A DNA stretch of 38,925 nt from a virus. Position numbers and translations under genes: made by a program. The stretch covers positions 1 to 38,925 of the IMG/VR virus record IMGVR_UViG_3300009126_000656. The stretch is one strand, 5' to 3'. The notes under the pieces are model-generated. The model had not been told where the DNA came from, searched no databases, and was given only the letters and a program-made list of their open reading frames with translations. Position 1 is the first letter of the stretch. Each line of letters opens with the position of its first letter. This document shows positions 7,200 to 14,825 of the stretch, piece by piece.

Positions 7200-7724
7200 A
7201 TGAAAAAATTCTTTTTTCTTTATTACGGTATCCTCGCCGCCATTATCTTTACGTTGATGGCGTTCGGGGCTTTTGGCGATGAAGTTCTAACCCTAGATGA
7301 GCGCATTGTTGCTCTTACCTTGCTTGGTGAGGCGCGTGGAGAAGGCGTGGATGGTATGTTAGCTGTTGGGATGGTTGTGCAGCAAAGGTCTATCGAGAGA
7401 AAGAAGCGGCCAGCTACTATCTGCTTACAGCCCAAACAATTTTCTTGCTGGAACGGAATGGGTATTAGACAGGCCGAAAGGAAATGGTTTACTGAAGATA
7501 AAAAAGCAACAGCTTACGCTAGAGAATTGGCGCGTCGAATTGTGAAAGGCGAAGAACTTGACAGGTCTAAAGTTGGGTTTGCTAATCATTTTCATGCGAT
7601 AGAGTGGGAGTATGTGGAGAATGAGGACGGAGAGAAGGAGAAGGTTCTCAAACTGCCTTATTGGGCGAAAGACCAGAACGCAACGAAAACCATAGGCAAC
7701 CATATTTTTTACAAGCTGAAATGA
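7200..7724 (+). CDS. SleB-type cell wall hydrolase (endolysin candidate)
   Basis: A 174-residue peptidoglycan hydrolase of the SleB/Hydrolase_2 family. The catalytic block LLGEARGEGVDGMLAVG (residues 41-57) contains the expected glutamate, Glu44, followed by VVQQRS and a CLQPKQFSCWN block. Residues 4-26 are hydrophobic, so the protein is exported or held in the inner membrane as a signal-anchor lysin. Neighbours are a membrane peptide and a lipoprotein, consistent with a lysis group. The sigma factor gene follows. Confidence 0.85.
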   Translation: MKKFFFLYYGILAAIIFTLMAFGAFGDEVLTLDERIVALTLLGEARGEGVDGMLAVGMVVQQRSIERKKRPATICLQPKQFSCWNGMGIRQAERKWFTEDKKATAYARELARRIVKGEELDRSKVGFANHFHAIEWEYVENEDGEKEKVLKLPYWAKDQNATKTIGNHIFYKLK

Positions 7725-7744
7725 AAAGATACGAAAGGAGCTTT

Positions 7745-8590
7745 ATGAGTGAAGGGGAAATTGATTTTTATTGCAGGACTATTCTCGACAAGGTTGAAGT
7801 CCTAGACAGGGACACTGAAAGAGAACTCTCAAAATATATAGGTAAGAGGGGAAAGAGGGCGAAGGAGGCGAGGGAAAAACTCATAGCCTCCAACTTAAAG
7901 TTGGTTGTTAAAATAGCCAGAGAATACGTTGGCCTTGGCCTCGACCTACAAGACTTAATAAGTGAGGGCAACATAGGCTTAATGAAGGCAGTAGATAAAT
8001 ATAAACCTGCGAAGGGCGCAAAATTATCTTATTATGCTAGTTTCTGGATTAAACAAGGGATAATGAGGGCTTTATCAAATAAGGCCAGAACAATTCGCTT
8101 ACCTGTTTGTGCAACTGCTGTTCAATTAAAAATTTTAAAGTTTAAAAAGAAATATGAAGCAGATAATGGTCAGCAGCCTGACCCCGCGCAAATAGCCAAG
8201 GAGTTGGGGGTTTCAAAACAAAGAGTGATTAATATCGAGGAGGGCGGCTCAATTACCCTTTCGCTCAATTCCCCCATCCAATCTCCCGACCTTTCTTCTC
8301 GCGAGCTTGGGGATACGGTTGAGGATGCTATAAATCAAGCACCCGATACGTTAGCTGAATTTATGAGTGACGTATCTCTTTTAAAAAAATTTATTAAAGA
8401 ATTGCCCCGTAGAGAGCAAAAAATCATGGAATATAGATTTGGTATGCACGGAGGTAAGCCTAAAACATTAGAAAAAATAGGTAATCAGTTTAGAATTAGT
8501 AGGGAAAGAGTAAGACAATTAGAGTGGAAAGCGATGAAAAAGTTAAGAATGTTATTTACAAGAGAATTAAGGATTAGAAATGGATATTGA
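7745..8590 (+). CDS. RNA polymerase sigma-70 family factor (RpoD-like)
   Basis: A 281-residue sigma factor with regions 2 to 4 and no region 1.1. Region 2 runs from about 45 to 118 (NLKLVVKIAREY, LQDLISEGNIGLMKAVDKY, FWIKQGIMRALSN, TIRLPV). Region 3 follows, and region 4 is near the C-terminus (EYRFGMHGG, ISRERVRQLE helix-turn-helix). It could direct host polymerase to phage promoters. Start chosen at ATG7745 because AAGGAG lies 5 nt upstream; ATG7721, overlapping the hydrolase stop, is the alternative. The GLGL and KGAKLS wording in region 2 recalls sigma factors of Verrucomicrobia/Planctomycetes, an unproven hint about the host. Confidence 0.92.
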   Translation: MSEGEIDFYCRTILDKVEVLDRDTERELSKYIGKRGKRAKEAREKLIASNLKLVVKIAREYVGLGLDLQDLISEGNIGLMKAVDKYKPAKGAKLSYYASFWIKQGIMRALSNKARTIRLPVCATAVQLKILKFKKKYEADNGQQPDPAQIAKELGVSKQRVINIEEGGSITLSLNSPIQSPDLSSRELGDTVEDAINQAPDTLAEFMSDVSLLKKFIKELPRREQKIMEYRFGMHGGKPKTLEKIGNQFRISRERVRQLEWKAMKKLRMLFTRELRIRNGY

Positions 8591-8813
8591 AGATACTGAA
8601 AAAGACGTACTAATTGACAGCTTGGTGAGGTCGAAGGATTGCATCAACGCTATGGCCGAGCAATCTGCTATTGCCATAAACCACATGAAGGCGACAAAAA
8701 CACTGGACATACCAGACGCTTATTTGAACAAAGCTAGGGAGGAGGCAGAGTTGATGGATCAGATTTTAGATAGAATAGAGGAGGCGTTGGTGATTCTTGA
8801 AAAAAAACCTTGA
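8580..8813 (+). CDS. Small acidic helical protein, 77 aa
   Basis: Overlaps the sigma factor gene by 11 nt, so the two are probably coupled. The product is acidic and helical, with no known domain; a partner or regulator of the sigma factor is conceivable only from position. Its TGA stop lies in the -35 box of the promoter that drives rIIA. Confidence 0.55.
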   Translation: MDIEDTEKDVLIDSLVRSKDCINAMAEQSAIAINHMKATKTLDIPDAYLNKAREEAELMDQILDRIEEALVILEKKP

Positions 8814-8838
8814 CTCAACAGTAAACTTCCCCCATAAT
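8810..8838 (+). promoter_or_regulatory. Class 1 promoter for the rIIA-like gene
   Basis: -35 TTGACT 8810-8815, 17-bp spacer carrying CAGTAAA (one change from CCGTAAA) at positions 4-10, -10 CATAAT 8833-8838. Unlike several class 1 sites it leaves an untranslated leader of about 30 nt, A-rich and without Shine-Dalgarno. Confidence 0.75.
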
Positions 8839-8875
8839 AGGGAAAGTTACAACATAAACATTTAAAACCTACTAA

Positions 8876-11131
8876 ATGAAACCTAAAGAAATCAATCCTC
8901 AGACCGTTCAATCGAGCGGCGTACAAAAATCCACCAAGTTCGGCATCAAGTCCTCTGGCTTGCACCACATCCTTGGCATCCTCCGTAATCAACTTTATTC
9001 CGATAAGGTTCTAGCGGTCATTCGCGAATATACTTGCAATGCAGTTGACGCACACACTATGGCTTGTTGCCCTGACCGTCCTATCGAAGTGACTTTCGCT
9101 ACTCGTATGCAACCCACATTTAAGGTGAGGGACTACGGTACTGCATTAACTGAGGACGATATTGAGAACGTGTACGCTTTCTATGGCGAGTCCACCAAGC
9201 GTAATACCAACGATCAAATTGGTATGCTGGGTATCGGTTCCAAGTCTGCCTTTGCTTACGGTGATAATTTTGTAATCAACTCCTTCATTGACGGTAAGAA
9301 GCATACTTACAACGCATACATCGACCCATCTCAAATTGGTCAGATTTCTAAATTGAGCGAAGAAGATACTGATGAAGAAAACGGTATCGAGATTGTTGTC
9401 CCCGTTAAAGAAGATGACGTTGAAGAATTTGTCAAGAAGGGCAAAAAACTTTTCGAGTGGTTCAATGTTCGCCCTATTGTCAAGGGTACATCTCAATTTG
9501 AATACAGTGATGATAAGATTCTATTCAGTGGCAATGGTTGGAAATGGATCGACTGTACCCTAGATAGATATGACCGTAACAATAGCCTTACGGTTGTTAT
9601 GGGAAACATTGGCTACCCCGTTGACACTGGAGATTTAAATCTCTCCTACGAGGACAAGTATCGGGACTTACTTACCGACAACCTCGTACTTGAAATGCCT
9701 ATTGGTGATTTAGAAATCTCTGCTTCTCGCGAGAAACTTCAGTTCACCGACTTCACCAAGAAGAAGCTAAAAGAAACCCTTGTGCGTGTGCAGAAGGAGC
9801 TTTCCGAAGCGGTGAGTAAAGAATTTAGTGGTGCAGATAGTTTATTCGCTGCGAAATGTCTTTATGGTAGCGTGTTCCGTACTGATTCGGGGCTGTACGC
9901 ACTCAAAGATATTGTAAAGGAAAACCTCAAGTGGAAGGGTCAGGTTGTTGACGGTTCCAACTTCTCCACCTATCAAACTCACGGTGCGGAGTTGAGGCAA
10001 TTCAAAAAGACTTATAGGAGCAACAAGTATCGCCCAGATGAGTGCCACAACATTAATTGTGAGCGCGGCACAATCGTTATAGAGAACGACTTGGGGCATC
10101 GTAGAGGTTTGATGGGTAGAGTTCTTGGCCCGATTCTGGAAGAAGGTCAAATGCCCTTCCTGCTGGACTTCAAGAGCTATTACGATGATGATACCAAGAA
10201 GAATGTGTCTAGTGCCGCTGTCAAGAAGCAATGGCTTAAAGATAGTAAGTTCGATGGTGAATTGATTAAGTTGTCGGACTTGCCCCAACGTAAGTTGAGT
10301 GAGTTCGCTGGCTATGCTCCTGCAAGTGCTGGTTCAAGTGGCGATTACTCCAAAAACGCAAAGCACTCTGCTAAATGTTTTGAGTTCGACTTTGACTTCA
10401 AGGGGAGCAGTTGGCACGTTAAAAAATCAGACTTCTTTAAGGTTGCCGAGGTGGATGTGGAGAATGATAGCGGCGTGTACGTTATTATCGACAAATTCCA
10501 AATTGAAGGAGTTAATGATTACTCAATGATTGAGCCAAGGCGTATTAGTAGCCTCAAAGAATCTTTTGAAGCGGTTAAGATTCCTTTCCCGAAAAAGGTT
10601 CATGCTTTCAAGGTCGGTCAGCGGAGCAAGATTGAAGGCAAGGACGGTTGGGTTTCTCTTAACCAGTGGGTTAAGCAGACGCTTGAAGATACAATCGAGA
10701 AGAACGACTTGCACCAAGCATGGTTGAATATGCAGAAGATTGATGCCCTACGCAAAGAGCCATACGAAGGCGAGCGTTACTACAACTTTGATTGTGGCAA
10801 TGTTATTGATGGGCTACGCAAGTTAAAACTTGTCGATGGTAGCGGGACTTGTTCAGACTTCCGACTGAAGTATTCTGAAATGGCGGGTAGTGATTTGAAC
10901 CGCAAGAAAATTAGCGCGATTAATGCGATTGCTTCTGATTGGAATGTTGAGTTCTCTTGCCCGAAGGGTGTGACTCCTACCCATGATTTAAGCAAGGCAC
11001 TTGAAGCAGTTAAGGAAAAGTATTCCATGCTGGGGTTGGTTGGTCGTAGCGTTTTCAGTTACGAGGACAGTGCCAAAACTAATGAGATACTCTCTAATTA
11101 CATAAATGTTATTGATTTGTGTAATGGATAA
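8876..11131 (+). CDS. rIIA: rIIA-like GHKL ATPase
   Basis: A 751-residue relative of T4 rIIA. The N-terminus is a GHKL ATPase: N-box REYTCNAVDAH (50-60), G1 box with RDYGT (85-89), and G2 box GMLGIGSKSAF (116-126). The rest is poorly conserved across the family. T4 rIIA and rIIB act together at the membrane in rapid-lysis control and exclusion by lambda Rex; whether this holds here is unknown. The rIIB-like partner lies one gene downstream. A 14-bp hairpin follows the stop codon. Confidence 0.88.
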   Translation: MKPKEINPQTVQSSGVQKSTKFGIKSSGLHHILGILRNQLYSDKVLAVIREYTCNAVDAHTMACCPDRPIEVTFATRMQPTFKVRDYGTALTEDDIENVYAFYGESTKRNTNDQIGMLGIGSKSAFAYGDNFVINSFIDGKKHTYNAYIDPSQIGQISKLSEEDTDEENGIEIVVPVKEDDVEEFVKKGKKLFEWFNVRPIVKGTSQFEYSDDKILFSGNGWKWIDCTLDRYDRNNSLTVVMGNIGYPVDTGDLNLSYEDKYRDLLTDNLVLEMPIGDLEISASREKLQFTDFTKKKLKETLVRVQKELSEAVSKEFSGADSLFAAKCLYGSVFRTDSGLYALKDIVKENLKWKGQVVDGSNFSTYQTHGAELRQFKKTYRSNKYRPDECHNINCERGTIVIENDLGHRRGLMGRVLGPILEEGQMPFLLDFKSYYDDDTKKNVSSAAVKKQWLKDSKFDGELIKLSDLPQRKLSEFAGYAPASAGSSGDYSKNAKHSAKCFEFDFDFKGSSWHVKKSDFFKVAEVDVENDSGVYVIIDKFQIEGVNDYSMIEPRRISSLKESFEAVKIPFPKKVHAFKVGQRSKIEGKDGWVSLNQWVKQTLEDTIEKNDLHQAWLNMQKIDALRKEPYEGERYYNFDCGNVIDGLRKLKLVDGSGTCSDFRLKYSEMAGSDLNRKKISAINAIASDWNVEFSCPKGVTPTHDLSKALEAVKEKYSMLGLVGRSVFSYEDSAKTNEILSNYINVIDLCNG

Positions 11132-11175
11132 GACTTGAGGCATACGGTTCAGTAGGTTGTCCGTGTGTCTCTTGA

Positions 11176-11209
11176 GGTATCCTCCCTCCGCGATTGGAGG
11201 GGGGATGCC
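11176..11209 (+). terminator. Strong hairpin after rIIA-like gene
   Basis: A 14-bp stem, GGTATCCTCCCTCC against GGAGGGGGGATGCC with wobble pairs, and a 6-nt loop (11190-11195). Only a short TTTAA follows, so it may be a weak terminator, an RNA-processing or a stability signal. Confidence 0.6.
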
Positions 11210-11284
11210 TTTAACCAGATGAGGATATATTAAAGTTTATTTATCCTTTCCTTCTCTACGAGAAGAAAAAATTTAAATTATATT

Positions 11285-11929
11285 ATGAAAGAAAATAACG
11301 ATAAACCAAACGAAGAACCAAAGACTATTGCGGAGAAGGTGATTCAAAATATCAATGACCTCCCCTCAGATGAGGAAGCAAGCGAGGAGCAAGAGCCAGA
11401 AAAGAGCTACTCAGAGAAGAAGCATGAGGAAAGGCTTGAGAAACTTGATGCTCAATACTACGACACAACTGATAAAGGCTCTCAGAAAGTTGAGGAAGAT
11501 AACGTGATTAGGCTCGCCTATGACCATATCGAGAATAAACCAAAGTTTGATAACCAAGAAGCAGCAAATTGGGCAATAAGAGTTTACAATGACGGCATGA
11601 AAGAGGTAGATCGCTCCATGAAGCACTATGAATTTGTTATTGCAGACGGCCTTGCTGAAACGGTTCAAAAATTAACGGGTAAAGAATTATACAGGCCAAC
11701 CGATGAGCAAATTATCAGATATATTGCTGGCGTTATCATAGAAGTCTCTGAAGAAGCAGACCCAGAAGAATCTAATGATGATGATACCATACCTGTTTAC
11801 ATTAAGACAGAAGCAGAGCTAAACCCAGAAGAACTAGAGCAATGGGAGAAGCAAAAGCCAGAGGGCTTTGGGATCACTGATGAGAAAGACACTCAGAAAT
11901 ATCTTGACGAGGATGGAAATTTAGTTTAG
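11285..11929 (+). CDS. Acidic hypothetical protein between rIIA and rIIB
   Basis: A 214-residue protein, strongly acidic and disordered at both ends (Glu/Asp/Lys-rich first 60 residues; DPEESNDDD near residue 160). The middle (RLAYDHIENKPKF to GVIIEVSEEAD) looks helical and globular. No family recognised. Its place between the two rII genes hints at a related task. Confidence 0.65.
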   Translation: MKENNDKPNEEPKTIAEKVIQNINDLPSDEEASEEQEPEKSYSEKKHEERLEKLDAQYYDTTDKGSQKVEEDNVIRLAYDHIENKPKFDNQEAANWAIRVYNDGMKEVDRSMKHYEFVIADGLAETVQKLTGKELYRPTDEQIIRYIAGVIIEVSEEADPEESNDDDTIPVYIKTEAELNPEELEQWEKQKPEGFGITDEKDTQKYLDEDGNLV

Positions 11930-11964
11930 AATTAGAAAAGAGTTAAGAAACACGAAACATAGAC

Positions 11965-12819
11965 ATGATACCATATATACTAACCGAGCAATCCCTGACA
12001 GTAGTAATAGAGGGAAAAGCTCACACAATGAACAACGACCATCCCGCTTGGGAGCAAGCTAAACAAGCTCTCTCCTCTCAGGAGTGGGATCGGTTGGAAG
12101 GCTTGTTCGATGTCGAATCCGCTGTTCAAGATTATCTTGACGAGGATGCTTCAATCGAAGTCAAGGATGGTGCTGTATTCTATCGGGGTGAATCTGTTCA
12201 TAACCAAGTGGTTGAACGCATCCTCGATTTCATGCGCCAAGACCTACCGTACCAACCTCTTGTCAAATTTCTTGGCAAGTTGATGGATAACCCCTCACGC
12301 CGCGCAACGGACGAGCTATACGCTTTCTTGGAGCATAAGAATATGCCCTTGACCCCCGAAGGCAATTTCCTTGCCTACAAGGGTGTGAACGATGACTTCA
12401 CCGATAAATATACTGGCAAGTTCAGTAACGCTGTTGGTCAAGTTCTTGAGATGCGCCGAAACGGTGTGTGTGACGATGCTAACATGGGTTGCTCAAGCGG
12501 TTTCCATGCTGGTTCCTACGAGTACGCCAAAGGCTATGCCAGTGGCGGTGGAAACCTCATGGTTGTCGAGATTGACCCCTCTGACGTTGTGAGTGTGCCT
12601 TTTGATTGTGATTGTCAGAAGTTGCGTACCGCAAAGTATAAGGTAGTGGCTCATTACGAGACTATTGATGCCCCGCCTTTAGAGCATGACCTCTATGACT
12701 CTGGCTACGATGTAGACTACGACGATGATGAAGATTATCGTGACGAGGAGAATGAGTCATGGTTCGCTGGGTACAAACAAGCCCAAGAGGACATGAAGAA
12801 TATGCTTAAAAACAATTAA
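11965..12819 (+). CDS. rIIB: rIIB-like protein
   Basis: A 284-residue relative of T4 rIIB and its many phage homologues. Recognisable blocks: LTPEGNFLAYKGV (about 129-141), DKYTGKFSNAVGQVLEM (about 146-162), CSSGFHAGSYEYA (about 175-187), VVEIDPSDVVSVP, and the YKVVAHYE strand. The C-terminus is very acidic (DYDDDEDYRDEE). It is expected to work with the rIIA-like protein. A GC-rich hairpin follows. Confidence 0.85.
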   Translation: MIPYILTEQSLTVVIEGKAHTMNNDHPAWEQAKQALSSQEWDRLEGLFDVESAVQDYLDEDASIEVKDGAVFYRGESVHNQVVERILDFMRQDLPYQPLVKFLGKLMDNPSRRATDELYAFLEHKNMPLTPEGNFLAYKGVNDDFTDKYTGKFSNAVGQVLEMRRNGVCDDANMGCSSGFHAGSYEYAKGYASGGGNLMVVEIDPSDVVSVPFDCDCQKLRTAKYKVVAHYETIDAPPLEHDLYDSGYDVDYDDDEDYRDEENESWFAGYKQAQEDMKNMLKNN

Positions 12820-12827
12820 GTAGCAAC

Positions 12828-12876
12828 GGGAGCGGTTGAGGCTTACTACTTCCTCCTTGGCCGCTCCCCCTTTCTA
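12828..12876 (+). terminator. Rho-independent terminator after rIIB
   Basis: GGGAGCGG (12828-12835) pairs with CCGCTCCC (12861-12868); the enclosed part can add TGAGG/CCTC pairs. A pyrimidine run, CCTTTCT, follows. Confidence 0.75.
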
Positions 12877-12899
12877 ATTTATATTAAAACTTATTTAAA

Positions 12900-13202
12900 A
12901 TGCCCTTCAAAGCGAAACCAGTTGTGACCGTAGGAAAAAACGATTGGGCCGTGCGCGTACCTCGTCCACCTAAACACGCCACACACGCCCGTCTAACGCT
13001 CCGAGATGAACATACGGAGAACGGCAAGGCAAAGCAATCAACTCTCCCCATACAGGATTTTGGGTGCTTTAAAGGGGTCGCTGGTACTTTTAGTTACTTG
13101 AGAATGGATAATAAAGGCAAGATTAGTCAAGAATATGATGGGCAATGGCAATGGGATGGATGGGAAGTAGAAGGAATTAAGGAGCTAGAAAATCATGGAT
13201 AA
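12900..13202 (+). CDS. Hypothetical protein, 100 aa
   Basis: No family recognised. The first third is basic and proline-rich (VRVPRPPKHATHARL), the rest is beta-like and ends with WQWDGWEVEGI. No clear promoter precedes it beyond an AT-rich stretch. The next gene overlaps its end by 8 nt. Confidence 0.55.
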   Translation: MPFKAKPVVTVGKNDWAVRVPRPPKHATHARLTLRDEHTENGKAKQSTLPIQDFGCFKGVAGTFSYLRMDNKGKISQEYDGQWQWDGWEVEGIKELENHG

Positions 13203-13419
13203 AAATTCAATACATCCTAGCGCACAAGAAGTGGCTAAAATGGTGCTGGATAGATATAAGAATACTCAATTTAATTTAGCTTCTGATGCGGGTCGAGATA
13301 TGATCGCAGAGGAGATTGGGGATGAGGTGAACCACTGGATTCGTAACCTCTGGAAAGAGGATGTCGGCGGCAAATATCAGCCAAAAAATAGTGGAAAAAA
13401 ATACCCCAATATCACATAA
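13195..13419 (+). CDS. Hypothetical protein, 74 aa
   Basis: Starts inside the previous gene. The product looks helical in its first 55 residues and ends in a Lys-rich tail. No known domain. In the same frame, directly after its stop, a further open stretch encodes a peptide containing CQNCVEH (see 13421-13680), so the stop may have truncated a longer protein. Confidence 0.5.
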   Translation: MDKNSIHPSAQEVAKMVLDRYKNTQFNLASDAGRDMIAEEIGDEVNHWIRNLWKEDVGGKYQPKNSGKKYPNIT

Positions 13420-13420
13420 T

Positions 13421-13680
13421 ATGTTAGATTTACGGACTACAAGCCAAGGGAGAGCCTTGGATGGGTTAGGCAGCTACGAGTCCCTCCCTCGATATGCCAG
13501 AACTGTGTTGAACACCGTAATCCCGAACTGCGTTAGATGGACTAGAGGGCGGCGAGAATCCGTCACACCCTTCTTACTGCAAAAGTCTTTGCTTGTTGTG
13601 GCTTTGCGGATTCTGGGGTTCATTGAACACCATCTATCGCGGTTCATTTCTTTTTACACACCCTTTCGTGCCTGAGAACT
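13421..13680 (+). other. Unexplained GC-richer segment, possible gene remnant or structured RNA
   Basis: About 260 bp much richer in G and C than the AT-rich DNA after it. Frame 1 reads as plausible protein (SLGWVRQLRVPP, then CQNCVEHRNPELR) but has no start codon and stops at TAG near 13534. A second frame gives an 84-codon reading from ATG13421. Local hairpins exist: CCAAGG-gagag-CCTTGG near 13444-13460, GTGTT/AACAC near 13508-13518 and a GGTTC/GAAC pair near 13617-13631. I cannot assign a gene, tRNA or known RNA. Confidence 0.35.
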
Positions 13681-13684
13681 CCTA

Positions 13685-13722
13685 TTATTCATATATAAAC
13701 AGCAACTTATTCATATACAAAC
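13685..13722 (+). repeat. Tandem 16-bp direct repeat, operator-like
   Basis: TTATTCATATATAAAC (13685-13700) and TTATTCATATACAAAC (13707-13722) differ at one base and are 22 bp apart, two turns of the helix. They lie about 30-65 bp upstream of a small membrane-protein gene, so they could be protein-binding sites on one DNA face. Confidence 0.6.
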
Positions 13723-13751
13723 CAACCACAATATGAAAGAAACCAGACAAA

Positions 13752-13895
13752 ATGAAGCCACTTGTATTAACTTATTTTGCCGCACCAATTATTGCTAGTG
13801 GTAATGACTATGGAACAATAGAAAGTCTATTTTGTTTATTATTCTTTGGTTTATTGATGTTATACTGGCATATTAAGGCACAAGAAGAAGATTAA
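13752..13895 (+). CDS. Small membrane peptide, 47 aa
   Basis: Starts at ATG13752; the upstream ATG at 13734 is in a different frame and ends after about 21 codons. The product has a hydrophobic N-terminus and a strong membrane span (residues 24-38, LFCLLFFGLLMLYW), ending in a charged tail. No family. Confidence 0.45.
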   Translation: MKPLVLTYFAAPIIASGNDYGTIESLFCLLFFGLLMLYWHIKAQEED

Positions 13896-14451
13896 TAGCA
13901 AGTGTATTGAAGTGGGTTATAGTGTGTTAAGGTGTGGCACATTTATTTATATTTAAATATAACCCCTTTCTCATCTTTCTTTTATACTAATGTCAATATA
14001 AATTTTTCCAAATTAAGAATAATAATGCTGCTATTGATGCAATAAAAGCAATAAAATCAATCATAATAATTTATTTATATTAATATAATTTAGCCTCCAT
14101 CAGATAGCAAGCCAAATATAGTCAGAGCCGCCGATTTATTAAAGTTTAAATATAATATATATTAAAATTTTTTTATGCGGCCCAGCCTCCACCATTTTCG
14201 GCTCTAAATATAACCTTGTCTAGCCTGACGGCCAAATATATTGGCCTTGTCCATTTAAAAAGCGAAAATAATTACAAATAAATATAGCCCAAATAATGCA
14301 GCCTCGGCCCCCTAATAAAGAATATAAATAGCAATAAAATAGTGCCGAAAAGAATGTTACTTTTAAATATATTTAAGTTTTTTTAAATCTTTTTAGCCCT
14401 CATAAAGATTATTACAATCATTTGCGCTTATATTAAAGTTTTTTTATATGC
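13896..14451 (+). other. AT-rich non-coding region with short GC islands
   Basis: No credible gene. The DNA is AT-rich, with many ATATAAA-like tracts interrupted by islands such as CAGAGCCGCCG (near 14123) and GCGGCCCAGCC (near 14176). GCCAAATATA occurs at 14111 and again at 14231, where it forms a hairpin GGCCAA-ATATA-TTGGCC (14230-14246). Such a layout fits a replication origin, a structured RNA or a partition/packaging site; none can be proven here. Confidence 0.4.
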
Positions 14452-14480
14452 TTGACTGCCCCGTAATTTTTTGCGATAAT
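14452..14480 (+). promoter_or_regulatory. Class 1 promoter
   Basis: -35 TTGACT 14452-14457, 17-bp spacer with CCGTAAT at positions 4-10, -10 GATAAT 14475-14480. The ATG at 14486 is 5 nt after the -10, so the mRNA is predicted to be leaderless. Confidence 0.75.
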
Positions 14481-14485
14481 TAGGA

Positions 14486-14794
14486 ATGGCTAGAAAGAAA
14501 GGAAGTGGACGAACAAAAGGAGCGACATCATGTGTGCGCGTCTCTCTTAAAGACCTATGTAACGTCCTACAATCAGAGGAGGCAACAGTCGTGGTGAGTC
14601 GCCGCTGGGCCTTGCAAGTGGGTATCAATGCTCGTTATGAGATTACTGATATGGACTGCAAGCCTATGTATGCAGACACCAAGACCATCGAGGCACTCGG
14701 TTCAGCAGTAGACTTGAACATTGAGGGTGATATAGAACTGAAGGTCACTACTGATCTTACAGAGGAGATGCAAGAAGAAGTTCTTGACTGGTAA
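14486..14794 (+). CDS. Conserved phage hypothetical protein, 102 aa
   Basis: Begins MARKKGSGRTKGATSCVRVS and continues with a VVVSRRWALQVG block, a pattern met in other phage proteins of unknown role. The basic N-terminus could bind nucleic acid; the C-terminus is acidic. It is the first gene after the gene-poor region and is read from its own class 1 promoter, upstream of the RuvB-like helicase. Confidence 0.6.
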   Translation: MARKKGSGRTKGATSCVRVSLKDLCNVLQSEEATVVVSRRWALQVGINARYEITDMDCKPMYADTKTIEALGSAVDLNIEGDIELKVTTDLTEEMQEEVLDW

Positions 14795-14825
14795 GTAAAA
14801 TTAGTTTAGTATTAAGAAACAACCT

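Noticed and set aside
9842-10288. Minus-strand reading frame of 148 codons
   Set aside because: Inside the rIIA-like gene on the other strand, with no start signals or recognisable product.
13500-13560. 5S rRNA-like string (ACCGTAATCCCGAACTGCG)
   Set aside because: Only a short resemblance to the CCCGAAC segment; the rest of the 5S fold is missing.
13423-13600. TAG recoded as an amino acid (two in-frame TAG in a protein-like stretch)
   Set aside because: Several good genes in the window end in TAG (for example at 3806, 17863 and 23269), so TAG is used as a normal stop.
13430-13680. tRNA genes
   Set aside because: Tried on both strands; no acceptor stem with a proper T-arm and anticodon loop could be built.
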